Assembly (NCBI RefSeq): GCF_009295635.1
Contig: NZ_WHIW01000002.1
Location: 62,001-126,000 of the forward strand
Direction: 5' to 3'
DNA from: Alkalilimnicola sp. S0819
GTDB taxonomy: Bacteria > Pseudomonadota > Gammaproteobacteria > Nitrococcales > WHIW01
Length of the DNA: 64,000 nucleotides
In this document: piece after piece, positions 43,838 through 51,392 of the stretch
How the letters are laid out: every line of letters begins with the position of its first letter
How positions within the stretch are numbered: the stretch's first letter is position 1
Made by a program: the position numbers and the translations under genes
The notes under the pieces: model-generated
The model's database searches: none
What the model was told of the DNA's origin: nothing
Seen by the model: the letters and a program-made list of their open reading frames with translations, nothing else

Positions 43838-45498
43838 GACTGGCCCTGCGGCCGGGGCTGCATTTCATCGCCGCGGGCCGCGATGCCTTGCTGACCCTGG
43901 ACCTGGCGGGCGAGCGGCTGCTGCGAGGCGCGCCCTATGGGGCGCTGCTGGCCGCCTGGCGCGATGGCATGACGCTGGAGGCGCTCCAGCAGGCCTTGCC
44001 GCGACCCGTGAATTTCGCCCTCCTGGTCGGCGCGTTGCGCCAGCTGGAGCAGGCGGGTGCCCTGCATCTGAGCGAGCACGGCGACAGGCCCGCCTCGGAG
44101 GTCGACGTTGCCGGGCGGGCAACGCTGCGTGCGCTGGGCCAGGGGCGCTGGATCCTCGGCGTGCGGGAGAGCCTGGCGCGGCGCGTGCCGGTGCCCGACG
44201 GCGAGAGCCTGTTGCTGCTGGATGATCCGCGTCGCAGCGGCGCCGTCGCTTGCCTGGAGCGCCTTCTTGGCGAGGCGCCGCCGGTGCGGGTCGTGGTGCT
44301 GGGCACGCCCTGGGCCCTGGTGGCGCCGCGGAACGATGTGCCGGGGCTGAAGCGGCTGGCCGCCGCGCTTTGGGAGCAGGCGCCGCTCAGCTACGCCCGG
44401 CAGGGGCACGGGCAGGGGCTTTCCGTGCTGCCGGCGGTGGCGCTGCGCGAGCTGCCGCCGGGGCTCACGGCAAGGCTGGCGGATCCGCCGGAGCGCTGGT
44501 GGCGTTGTGATGCCCGGGGCGGCGCGGCCCTGTGGCCCCGAGCAGCGGACTCCGAGCCGGCGCCGTGCAGCCGGGGCGTGCTGTGGGTGCCCGGCGTGGA
44601 TCCGCGCGGCCGGTCGGCGGGTCTGGACCTGGCCACCCCGCTGCGAGCCTTCGAGCCGGTCGCTGATGAACGGCTCGAGGCGCTGGCAACCCCGCTTGTC
44701 GGTATCGCTCGGGATCTACGTCTGTATCGGGATGCGCAGGGGCTGTGTCACGCCGCCGCGCATCCCGCCTTGCCCTTTGCGGCGCTGCAGGCAGCCGCTG
44801 CCCGAGGGCTGACGGTTCCCGGTTGTGCCGGCACGGGAGCGAGCATGGCGGCTGCCCGCCGGGTGTGCCTGGCGGAGGTGGCGGAGCGGCGCAGCCTTGC
44901 CTGGCACGGTGACGAAGCGCGCCTGCTGCCCGCGCGGCGCTTCCCGGGCGGCGAGCACGACGCCGTGGAGGGGGCACCCTATTTGCTGGGACATCCGCGC
45001 ACGATAGGCCGCGCGGACACCAGTGGTTGCGCCGTGGCCGGTACATTCAGCACGGCGGTGCTGTCAGGGCTGCTGGAGGCGGTGGAGCGGGAGGCACTGG
45101 CGCGCTGGCGTGAGGGCGGCGAGCCGCCGCTGGGTTGGCTGGAATCCGGAGCCTGTCTGCGGCTGGCCGCGCCGGCGGGCTTGGCCGTGGTGGTGGCGCT
45201 GAGCGGCTTGGGCAGCGAGGCGGTATTCCTGGGTGCCGCCTGCCGGGCCGATGCGCGGGCGGCACAAGAGCGCGCCAGGGCGGAGCTGGCGCAGCAGCGG
45301 CTGTACGGTGTGCGCGAAGAGCGCCTGGGGCCCCTGCCGGGCCGGTGCGTACAGGCTTCACCGCCGCCGGCGCCGCCCAATCTTGCGCAGCTGCTGGCCG
45401 CGCTGAGCGATGAGGGCTATGAAATTCGGGTGTTCAATTTCACTCGCGTCGCCTTGGGCATCCCCTGCGCACGGGTGGAGCTTCTGCGCCGGGTTTGA
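43834..45498 (+). CDS. YcaO protein with N-terminal peptide-binding-like domain
   Basis: The 554-residue protein begins with a winged-helix region like RiPP recognition elements (residues 1-85, ending FALLVGALRQLEQAGALHL), then an E1/ThiF-like middle (about 90-265) and a YcaO domain (about 270-554). YcaO ATP-binding motifs are GTGASMAAARRVCLAEVAER (about 333) and AVAGTFSTAVLSGLLEAVER (about 398). YcaO enzymes activate backbone amides with ATP to form azolines, thioamides or amidines. No PxPxP tail of the classical azoline cyclodehydratases is seen. Starts by ATGA overlap with the exporter. The reaction here is not determinable from sequence alone. Confidence 0.85.
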   Translation: MRLALRPGLHFIAAGRDALLTLDLAGERLLRGAPYGALLAAWRDGMTLEALQQALPRPVNFALLVGALRQLEQAGALHLSEHGDRPASEVDVAGRATLRALGQGRWILGVRESLARRVPVPDGESLLLLDDPRRSGAVACLERLLGEAPPVRVVVLGTPWALVAPRNDVPGLKRLAAALWEQAPLSYARQGHGQGLSVLPAVALRELPPGLTARLADPPERWWRCDARGGAALWPRAADSEPAPCSRGVLWVPGVDPRGRSAGLDLATPLRAFEPVADERLEALATPLVGIARDLRLYRDAQGLCHAAAHPALPFAALQAAAARGLTVPGCAGTGASMAAARRVCLAEVAERRSLAWHGDEARLLPARRFPGGEHDAVEGAPYLLGHPRTIGRADTSGCAVAGTFSTAVLSGLLEAVEREALARWREGGEPPLGWLESGACLRLAAPAGLAVVVALSGLGSEAVFLGAACRADARAAQERARAELAQQRLYGVREERLGPLPGRCVQASPPPAPPNLAQLLAALSDEGYEIRVFNFTRVALGIPCARVELLRRV

Positions 45499-45505
45499 AC
45501 GAGCC

Positions 45506-46093
45506 TCACCGGAAGGGCGGACCGCAGATGAAACCCACCAGCGTACGGCGCTCGCCTCGCGTCACCGGGAGCACCCGGTGGTAGATGAAGGAGGGGAACA
45601 CGACCAGCGTGCCGGGCTGGCGTAGCTCGGGCACCCGTCGGCGTCGCTCGAGGCTCTCCGGGTGGCCGTACTCCAGCTCGAAATCGCCCCCCTCATAGTC
45701 CGCACCCTCGTTGAGGCTGATGATGAAGGACAGCTTGCGCTGCAGGCCGGCATTCGTCGGCTCCGTGCCCGGCAGCAGCTGGTCCGCGTGCCAGCCGTGA
45801 TGGCCACTTGGGCCATATACGCCGTATTGCAGCTGCTCCATGCACGTCAGGGAGAAATTCCAGCCCATCCCCCGGTTGATCGTATCGATGAGGGGTTTGA
45901 GCAGCGCGGTGAGCCAGTCCAGCTGCAGGTAGCAAACCTGGGCGTCGCGTTCGCCCCTGTGCACGCCGGTTTCACCGGCCATATAGGCGTGGGCGGCTTG
46001 CAGCGTCGCCCTGGAGGCCGCCTGCTCGATGCGGGAGAGCAGCGCCTGGTCGAACTGGCCCGGCAGGGTGCGGATGGGTTCTCTAAGTATCAT
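45506..46093 (-). CDS. 2-oxoglutarate/Fe(II) oxygenase, prolyl 4-hydroxylase-like
   Basis: The 195-residue product has the double-stranded beta-helix Fe(II) motif: H and D in GHHGWHADQLL, distal H in PSFIYHRVLPV and the 2-oxoglutarate arginine in RGERRTLVGF. Length and the EGGDFELEYG segment fit the P4Hc/PKHD-type group. I start it at ATG 46093; the longer frame would overlap the divergent operon. It converges on the YcaO gene with 7 bp between stops, so it could tailor the RiPP (for example hydroxylation), but such genes also occur alone. Confidence 0.88.
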   Translation of the reverse strand: MILREPIRTLPGQFDQALLSRIEQAASRATLQAAHAYMAGETGVHRGERDAQVCYLQLDWLTALLKPLIDTINRGMGWNFSLTCMEQLQYGVYGPSGHHGWHADQLLPGTEPTNAGLQRKLSFIISLNEGADYEGGDFELEYGHPESLERRRRVPELRQPGTLVVFPSFIYHRVLPVTRGERRTLVGFICGPPFR

Positions 46094-46104
46094 GGCCGGT
46101 GCTT

Positions 46105-46124
46105 GCTGTATGTCGCCATACAGC
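46105..46124. promoter_or_regulatory. Palindrome between oxygenase and envelope operon
   Basis: GCTGTATG (46105-46112) and CATACAGC (46117-46124) are perfect 8-bp arms around TCGC in the 143-bp divergent region. Candidate operator for either or both transcripts; an RNA hairpin in one leader is the alternative. Confidence 0.4.
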
Positions 46125-46236
46125 CTAACGCGCCCGCTTGCCGTCGAGGACCCTCGATTTGGGGGGTTGGCGGCCCAAGGCGAGACTGGCAGCCTTGTCA
46201 TCCCCCCAAGCCCAGAGCCGAGCCAGCCCAACGACC

Positions 46237-46851
46237 ATGTTCGGACAGTCTTTTCCAGTTGCCGGGCCCGCATGGATCGGGTTTCTTGCGCTCGTCGCGC
46301 TGTCGGCGGGCGAGAGCGCGGGCGCCGAGGCGTTGCGCTCGGGCGAGCCCCAGGTGGAGTTGATCGGCGTTTCCCCCCTGGATCAGGGAACCAACCCCTT
46401 CGATCAGGCCGATCTGCGTCGGGATATCAACCACGGAGACCGATCATCCGGGGGCTATCCCAGGGGTGGCGGGGCGATGCCCAGGCTGACGTTCAACGGC
46501 GTCTTGCCCACGCCCGCCGCCTATCCGTCCGATGCGTTGATCAGCATCGACATCGACCCGGCGGCGAAGACCCTGACGGTGCGTTTGCGTGTCGCCGAGG
46601 AGAGCGGCAGCGCGCTGCTATTGGAGCCGCGCGCGGCGCTCGATGGCCGAGTGTGGGTGAGCGCCGCGGCGGACTGGATGCTGCTCGCCGGCCCCAGTGG
46701 GCCGGTGGCCACGGGTGTCCGGGAGTGGGTCTTGCAGAGCGCGGGCGGAGAACGCTTCACCATTAACGCCACCTTCTCTCTGAATGCTGGGGGCGGTCTC
46801 ACGGTGACCGCCATCCGCGGCGTTGACTGCACGGCTGGAGGTTGTCCGTGA
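46237..46851 (+). CDS. Exported protein of unknown function, first gene of the envelope trio
   Basis: The 204-residue product has a signal peptide (WIGFLALVALSAGESAGA). The mature part has a disordered Gly/Arg/Asp-rich stretch (SSGGYPRGGGAMP, about 65-80) and a strand-rich domain of about 120 residues resembling an Ig-like fold (TLTVRLRVAEESGSALLLEP). Two cysteines sit at the very end (DCTAGGCP). No family is recognised. The start ATG at 46237 has only a weak RBS. The stop overlaps the next start (GTGA). Confidence 0.7.
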   Translation: MFGQSFPVAGPAWIGFLALVALSAGESAGAEALRSGEPQVELIGVSPLDQGTNPFDQADLRRDINHGDRSSGGYPRGGGAMPRLTFNGVLPTPAAYPSDALISIDIDPAAKTLTVRLRVAEESGSALLLEPRAALDGRVWVSAAADWMLLAGPSGPVATGVREWVLQSAGGERFTINATFSLNAGGGLTVTAIRGVDCTAGGCP

Positions 46852-47333
46852 GGCGAAGCAGGCGGCTGGCCAGGGTGTTGCTGTGCTGCGTGCTGGCGGG
46901 TGCGCTATGTGAGGCGCAGGGACGGGGCTTCCGTCATCTGCAGGCCTTGGGTACGCCCGTGGACTTGCCGGAGGGTGCCGAAGCGGTAGAACAGCGCCGG
47001 CCGGTGGATCGGCAGCTGGTGATACGGGCCATGGATGCCATGGCCCGGGGCTGGAATACCGGCTCCATCGATCGATTCCTGGCGCCGGAGTTCGTGGATC
47101 GTCAGCGTCTGCTGGACACTCTTGCCACGGTCGTGCCGGGCGGGGCGCGACTGCGCATCACCGGTGTGGGTGCGGTCAGCACGGTGGAGCAGTACCTGCA
47201 TGGGGGTCGACGGGTCAGCCTGGTGTTGGTCGATGCCACCACGCAGATCGAGTTCAATGACGTGCGGCACGGCTTTCAACGCCTGCAAGGCAGCAACCAG
47301 TATTTGCTGCGGATCACCGAAGCGCTGCCATGA
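46848..47333 (+). CDS. Exported protein of unknown function, second gene of the envelope trio
   Basis: The 161-residue protein starts with GTG at 46848 behind GCTGGAGG and overlaps the preceding stop. Signal peptide RLARVLLCCVLAGALCEAQG lacks a proper lipobox, so it is likely a soluble periplasmic protein. The mature domain (VDRQLVIRAMDAMARGWNTG ... FLAPEFVDRQRLLDTL) has the helix-then-sheet look of an NTF2/SnoaL-like cone fold, an inference from pattern only. Stop overlaps the next gene by ATGA. Confidence 0.72.
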   Translation: MRRSRRLARVLLCCVLAGALCEAQGRGFRHLQALGTPVDLPEGAEAVEQRRPVDRQLVIRAMDAMARGWNTGSIDRFLAPEFVDRQRLLDTLATVVPGGARLRITGVGAVSTVEQYLHGGRRVSLVLVDATTQIEFNDVRHGFQRLQGSNQYLLRITEALP

Positions 47334-49471
47334 ACAGGCGTTGGTGGTATTCCGGTCTGCTGCTGGCGCTGAGCCTGGGCAGCGCACATGCCCAGGACTG
47401 GCAGGTAGGGGGTAGCCTCACCTTCGCCGCGGAACGCTATTCGGTCTCCGGCGATGAAGCTCAGTCCCCCTATATTGCGCTGGGCACACATCGCTACGTG
47501 GAAGGTGATCTGTACTTCTCCCGGCGTATCTCCGAGTACGAATGGTTCGACGGCGAGTTCGCCGCGCTGCTCAACGATTCCGCCTACCGCAGCGAGTTTC
47601 GTCACGGTGTGCTGGAGCGCGGCCGTCTGCGTTGGGAGAAGGGTGACGTGACCGTGCCCTTCGAAGTGCAGCTGGGTGACATCTTCGCCTACCAGAGCCT
47701 GCGCACGGTGCAGCGCGGGCTCAAGGGCCTTTTACTCGAGCTGCAGCCGCAGCTCGGCTGGGGTGCCGAGCACTCCCTGGAGGTGTTCTCCGGGGTGAGC
47801 GCCGCCACCTATGAGCACCTTGACGGCCGCCGGGACCGGTTCTCGGGCCTGTCCTGGCTCAGTGACTGGGACGGGCGGCGCGCGGTGGCCTTCAATGTGG
47901 CGCGCTACCAGCCAGGTGAGGGGTTCTTTTATACCCCGCAAGCCCACGATGTCGCCTCGCTTGCCTTCGAGCAGGCCCTGCGGGCCGGCTCCCAGGATCT
48001 GACCGCCGAACTGGAGCTGGCCTGGTACCGCGACGAATCCCAGAGCGATGATGGCCAGTACTTCAAGCTGGAAGGGCGGGATCGGCATCGGCCGCTGGAT
48101 TACCGCCTGGTGCTGGAAGATTATGGCGAGCACTACCGTCCCGCCGGCGCCGCCATCAGCCCTGATCAGCGCGCGCTGGAGTTGCGGGCCGGCTGGCGCT
48201 TCGACAATGCCCTGCGCCTGCGCGGGCGCTATGAACACTATCGGGAGCGCCCCCGTAGCGATAACCCGGACGACACCCGGGTGCTCGGTTTCGATCTCGC
48301 CGGGCCGGTTCTCCCCGGCATCGCACCGCGCATCCAGGGGGTATTGGAAGCCTTCGTGGAGAAGCGCGAGGACCGGGAGGGTTTCCATGACAACCGCACA
48401 GAGAGTTACTCCGGCGAGCTCTCCTCGCCCGTGGGGGCTACCCGGTGGAGCGTGAACGGGGGCCTGCGCTACATTCGCGATGAAGATCGCGTCTACGACG
48501 AGGTGGCCAGGACCCGAGAGGCGTGGCTGGCGGCGGACTGGGACTTCGGCATCGGCAGCGCCAATGGCACCTTCTCCCCCGGCCTGCAGGTGCGGGAGAA
48601 TCGCGGCTCCAGCGATCAGCTGGAAGTCGGTCCCAGCCTGAGCCTGGCGCTCTACAGCGGTCGGCACAACCTGCGGGCCAGCTGGAAGGCGCTGGACCAG
48701 CGCCCCGATCTGTGGGCCGACCAGCAGGTGCGCAATCTGGCGCTGGAGTACAGCTACCGGGGCGAGTGGCACGAGCTGCGAATCGAGGCCGACCAATACA
48801 GCCGCCGGGAGGACTTGCCCGATGCGGAAGACACCGACGCCTACCGAGTGGGCATCTTCTGGACCCTGTATTTCGAGAAGCAGGGCAGCGCCGGAAAGGG
48901 CCTGGCGGCGTTTGGCCGCGAACCCGGGGCTGAGCCCCATCGGGCCGTCAGCCTGCCCGTTTTCGCCGCCATGCCGGAACCCGGTCGTCTGCCACCGGGG
49001 GCCGATATACACGCGGTGCTGGAGCGCCTGCGGGCGGTATCGGCCCCCGCGCCGCTGCGCCGTGCGGGGTTGCTGGTCTATGAGACCGACATCCTGCCTT
49101 CCTTGAGCAACCGTCAGCGGCTGGCCCTGGAGCATGAGGGCGGGGCCCTCAGGCAGGCCACCCTGATCGTGGACATCGAGGAGCGGGGCGGCCCCGAACA
49201 GGCCCTGCACACCTACGAGCAGGTGCGGGAGTGGCTGCTGCGCCGTTACGGCCGCCCCGACCGCCGGGTGGAGGCGGGGCAATTCGATGCCCATCTGCCG
49301 ATGGCTCTGGCTGTGGGGGATTTCGAACGTACCCTGCAATGGCACACCGGGAGCGGTTTGTTGAGTTTGACGATCCCGCGTCGTACCGATGGTCGGATTC
49401 GCCTGGAAATCAGCCACGCGGACAGCGGTTCGGGTCCGCGGGTGGGGCAACGGGTGGCGGCCTTGCGCTGA
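47330..49471 (+). CDS. Predicted outer-membrane beta-barrel protein with C-terminal soluble domain
   Basis: This 713-residue protein has a signal peptide (cut after AHA, about 22). Residues about 25-525 alternate short amphipathic strands with aromatic girdles (LELAWYRDESQSDDGQYFKL, LEYSYRGEWHELRIEADQYS), as in large outer-membrane barrels. A separate C-terminal domain (about 545-713) follows a Pro-rich linker. No TonB box or plug is recognised, so it is not an obvious TonB receptor. It is coupled to two small exported proteins, suggesting one envelope complex. Confidence 0.72.
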   Translation: MNRRWWYSGLLLALSLGSAHAQDWQVGGSLTFAAERYSVSGDEAQSPYIALGTHRYVEGDLYFSRRISEYEWFDGEFAALLNDSAYRSEFRHGVLERGRLRWEKGDVTVPFEVQLGDIFAYQSLRTVQRGLKGLLLELQPQLGWGAEHSLEVFSGVSAATYEHLDGRRDRFSGLSWLSDWDGRRAVAFNVARYQPGEGFFYTPQAHDVASLAFEQALRAGSQDLTAELELAWYRDESQSDDGQYFKLEGRDRHRPLDYRLVLEDYGEHYRPAGAAISPDQRALELRAGWRFDNALRLRGRYEHYRERPRSDNPDDTRVLGFDLAGPVLPGIAPRIQGVLEAFVEKREDREGFHDNRTESYSGELSSPVGATRWSVNGGLRYIRDEDRVYDEVARTREAWLAADWDFGIGSANGTFSPGLQVRENRGSSDQLEVGPSLSLALYSGRHNLRASWKALDQRPDLWADQQVRNLALEYSYRGEWHELRIEADQYSRREDLPDAEDTDAYRVGIFWTLYFEKQGSAGKGLAAFGREPGAEPHRAVSLPVFAAMPEPGRLPPGADIHAVLERLRAVSAPAPLRRAGLLVYETDILPSLSNRQRLALEHEGGALRQATLIVDIEERGGPEQALHTYEQVREWLLRRYGRPDRRVEAGQFDAHLPMALAVGDFERTLQWHTGSGLLSLTIPRRTDGRIRLEISHADSGSGPRVGQRVAALR

Positions 49472-49565
49472 GGCGGGCGGGCTGCCCATAGTCACGGAAT
49501 ACGCAAGCCCCGGCGGGATGGGCGGATGCTAGAATGCCGCCACCTGGCGCTGACCCCTGGTATCC

Positions 49566-50906
49566 ATGTCCGTACAGACCCAGTCGTCCTCTCTGGGGCG
49601 CACTCTCTACCAGATGACCTGGCCGATGATCTTCGGCGTGTTCTCGCTGATGAGCTATCAGCTGGTGGACGCGGCCTACATCGGCCAACTGGGTGTGGAC
49701 CCGCTGGCGGCCTTCGGCTTCACCCTGCCCATGCAGCAGCTGATCATCGGCTTTCAGGTGGGCATCGGCATAGCCACCACGGCGCTCATCTCTCGCGCCC
49801 GCGGTGCGGGCGAGCGGGAACGGGCGCAACGCTTGGGTGGCCTGGTGGTGCTCAGTGGCGCCGGGCTGATCCTGCTGCTGGCGCTGCTGATCTGGCGGCT
49901 GCAAGTGCCCTTGGTCAGCGCCATGGGCGCCGGCGATGCGGTATTGCCCCAGATCGCCCGCTACTGGGGCCCCTGGCTGCTCAGCGCCTGGATAGGCGCC
50001 ATGCTCTATTTCGGCTACAGCGTTTGCCGTTCCCACGAGGACACCCGCCTGCCGGGCTTGATGATGGTGGTCACCAGCCTGATCAATCTGCTGCTGGACC
50101 CGATCTTCATCTTCGTCTTCGAGTGGGGCTTGCCGGGTGCGGCCTGGGCGACCAGCGCTTCTTTCGGCATCGGTGCGCTGGTGGTCTACCGACGCCTGTG
50201 GGCTCGGGGCTGGCTGGCCTTCGACCTTGCGCCGCAGCCGGCTCTCGCGGCCATGCGGCAGCTCTCGGGCATCGCCGGCCCGGCCATGATCAGCCAGCTC
50301 ATGCCGGCGCTCTCGGCGCTGCTGGCCACCACCCTGGTGGCCAGGTTCGGCGATGAGGCCGTGGCGGCCTGGGGGGTAGGGGCGCGTCTGGAGTTCTTCT
50401 CCATCGTGGCGGTGCTGGCGCTCACCATGTCCCTGCCGCCCCTGGTGGGGCGGCTGATGGGGGAGGGGCGGCGCGAGCAAGTACAGGAACTAGTGTGGCT
50501 GGCGGTGCGCTTCGTGCTGCTATGGCAGCTGGCAGTGGCGCTGCTGTGGTTGTTCGGCAGTGGTCTGCTTTCCGGTCTGCTCACCGGGGATGCGCTGGTG
50601 GCCGACACCCTGCAGGCCTATCTGTGGCGCGTGCCGCTCAGTTACGGGCCGCTGGGGGTATGCATGATCATGGTGTCCGTATGCAATGCCCTGGGTCTGC
50701 CCATGCGGGCGCTGGGCATCGCCGTGAGCCGGTTGTTCGTCTGCTATCTGCCGGCGCTGTGGCTGGGTGCGCGCTTAGCGGGCCTGGATGGCCTGTTCAC
50801 CGGGGCACTGCTCGGTAACGTGGCGGCGGGCGCCCTGGCCTGGCTGCTGTATCGCCGCGCCTTGCGAGTGCTGGAACCCCCGCAGCCCGGGCCCACCTCG
50901 GCGTAA
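49566..50906 (+). CDS. MATE-family multidrug/cation antiporter
   Basis: The 446-residue inner-membrane protein has 12 predicted helices with the MATE pattern: MTWPMIFGVFSLMSYQLVDA in helix 1, a central symmetric repeat (IAGPAMISQLMPALSALLAT) and GARLEFFSIV. It exports cationic compounds with Na+ or H+. Single gene; TAGAAT at 49530-49535 is a plausible -10 box. It ends just ahead of the minisatellite. Confidence 0.9.
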   Translation: MSVQTQSSSLGRTLYQMTWPMIFGVFSLMSYQLVDAAYIGQLGVDPLAAFGFTLPMQQLIIGFQVGIGIATTALISRARGAGERERAQRLGGLVVLSGAGLILLLALLIWRLQVPLVSAMGAGDAVLPQIARYWGPWLLSAWIGAMLYFGYSVCRSHEDTRLPGLMMVVTSLINLLLDPIFIFVFEWGLPGAAWATSASFGIGALVVYRRLWARGWLAFDLAPQPALAAMRQLSGIAGPAMISQLMPALSALLATTLVARFGDEAVAAWGVGARLEFFSIVAVLALTMSLPPLVGRLMGEGRREQVQELVWLAVRFVLLWQLAVALLWLFGSGLLSGLLTGDALVADTLQAYLWRVPLSYGPLGVCMIMVSVCNALGLPMRALGIAVSRLFVCYLPALWLGARLAGLDGLFTGALLGNVAAGALAWLLYRRALRVLEPPQPGPTSA

Positions 50907-50907
50907 T

Positions 50908-50934
50908 CCGCCGCCGGCCGTACCCGCCCCAGGG
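50908..50934. repeat. Dispersed intergenic element, second copy (end sequence)
   Basis: This 27-bp segment is identical to 2999-3025 and leads directly into the 15-bp tandem array. On the minus strand the order terminator - T-rich tail - 15-mers - this end repeats the order seen at 2770-2864 on the plus strand. Confidence 0.8.
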
Positions 50935-51050
50935 TCCGCGCCAAGAGGGTCCGCGCCAAGAGGGTCCGCGCCAAGAGGGTCCGCGCCAAGAGGGTCCGCG
51001 CCAAGAGGGTCCGCGCCAAGAGGGTCCGCGCCAAGAGGGTCCGCGCCAAG
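50931..51050. repeat. 15-bp minisatellite, eight perfect copies
   Basis: The unit AGGGTCCGCGCCAAG is repeated eight times without any mismatch over 120 bp, starting 25 bp after the MATE stop codon. The unit is the exact complement of the single 15-mer at 2825-2839. There are no spacers, so it is not CRISPR. Perfect identity suggests recent expansion; copy number probably varies between strains. Confidence 0.97.
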
Positions 51051-51070
51051 CTTGCCCACCCGCGAAGAGC

Positions 51071-51103
51071 CAAAAGAAAACCCGGCCCCTTGCGGAACCG
51101 GGT
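51071..51103 (-). terminator. Minus-strand rho-independent terminator
   Basis: On the minus strand ACCCGG (51103-51098) pairs with CCGGGT (51085-51080), and TTTTCTTTTG follows. No minus-strand gene lies close upstream (next is at 54729), so it either stops antisense transcription or travelled with the repeat element. Confidence 0.6.
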
Positions 51104-51392
51104 CAAGCAACGGCACAACCTGCCGAGGGGAAAACACTGAGCATCCCTGACGGGCTTCCTGCCCTGGACCGTCCGTGGTGGGTCGCCTCCCTTACACGTC
51201 CTCTGTGCATACCCCTGCGGTCCTTACCCTGTCTGATACCACAGGCTTGAAAAGGTTCCCGCCGGCGGCGTGGGCGGCGCCGGTGATGATTTACAAGGAC
51301 AACATTCTCATTCCCCGCTATACTTTCGGGTTACCACCGGCGGTCATCTTCTTCTTCCTGCCGCCCTTGCAAACCACAGGTATCCCGCATTC
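51104..51392 (+). other. Upstream region of the CsdA-type helicase gene
   Basis: About 290 bp with no convincing gene. TATACT (51319-51324) is a good -10 candidate with only a poor -35, giving a leader of about 60 nt. Cold-shock helicase genes commonly carry long leaders, so transcription could also begin further upstream. Confidence 0.45.

Noticed and set aside
50931-51050. CRISPR array
   Set aside because: The 15-bp units are directly contiguous without spacers, and no cas genes are present.
50788-51150. Frame encoding GSAPR repeats through the minisatellite
   Set aside because: The part before the repeats overlaps the MATE gene out of frame; the repeat is explained as non-coding tandem DNA.
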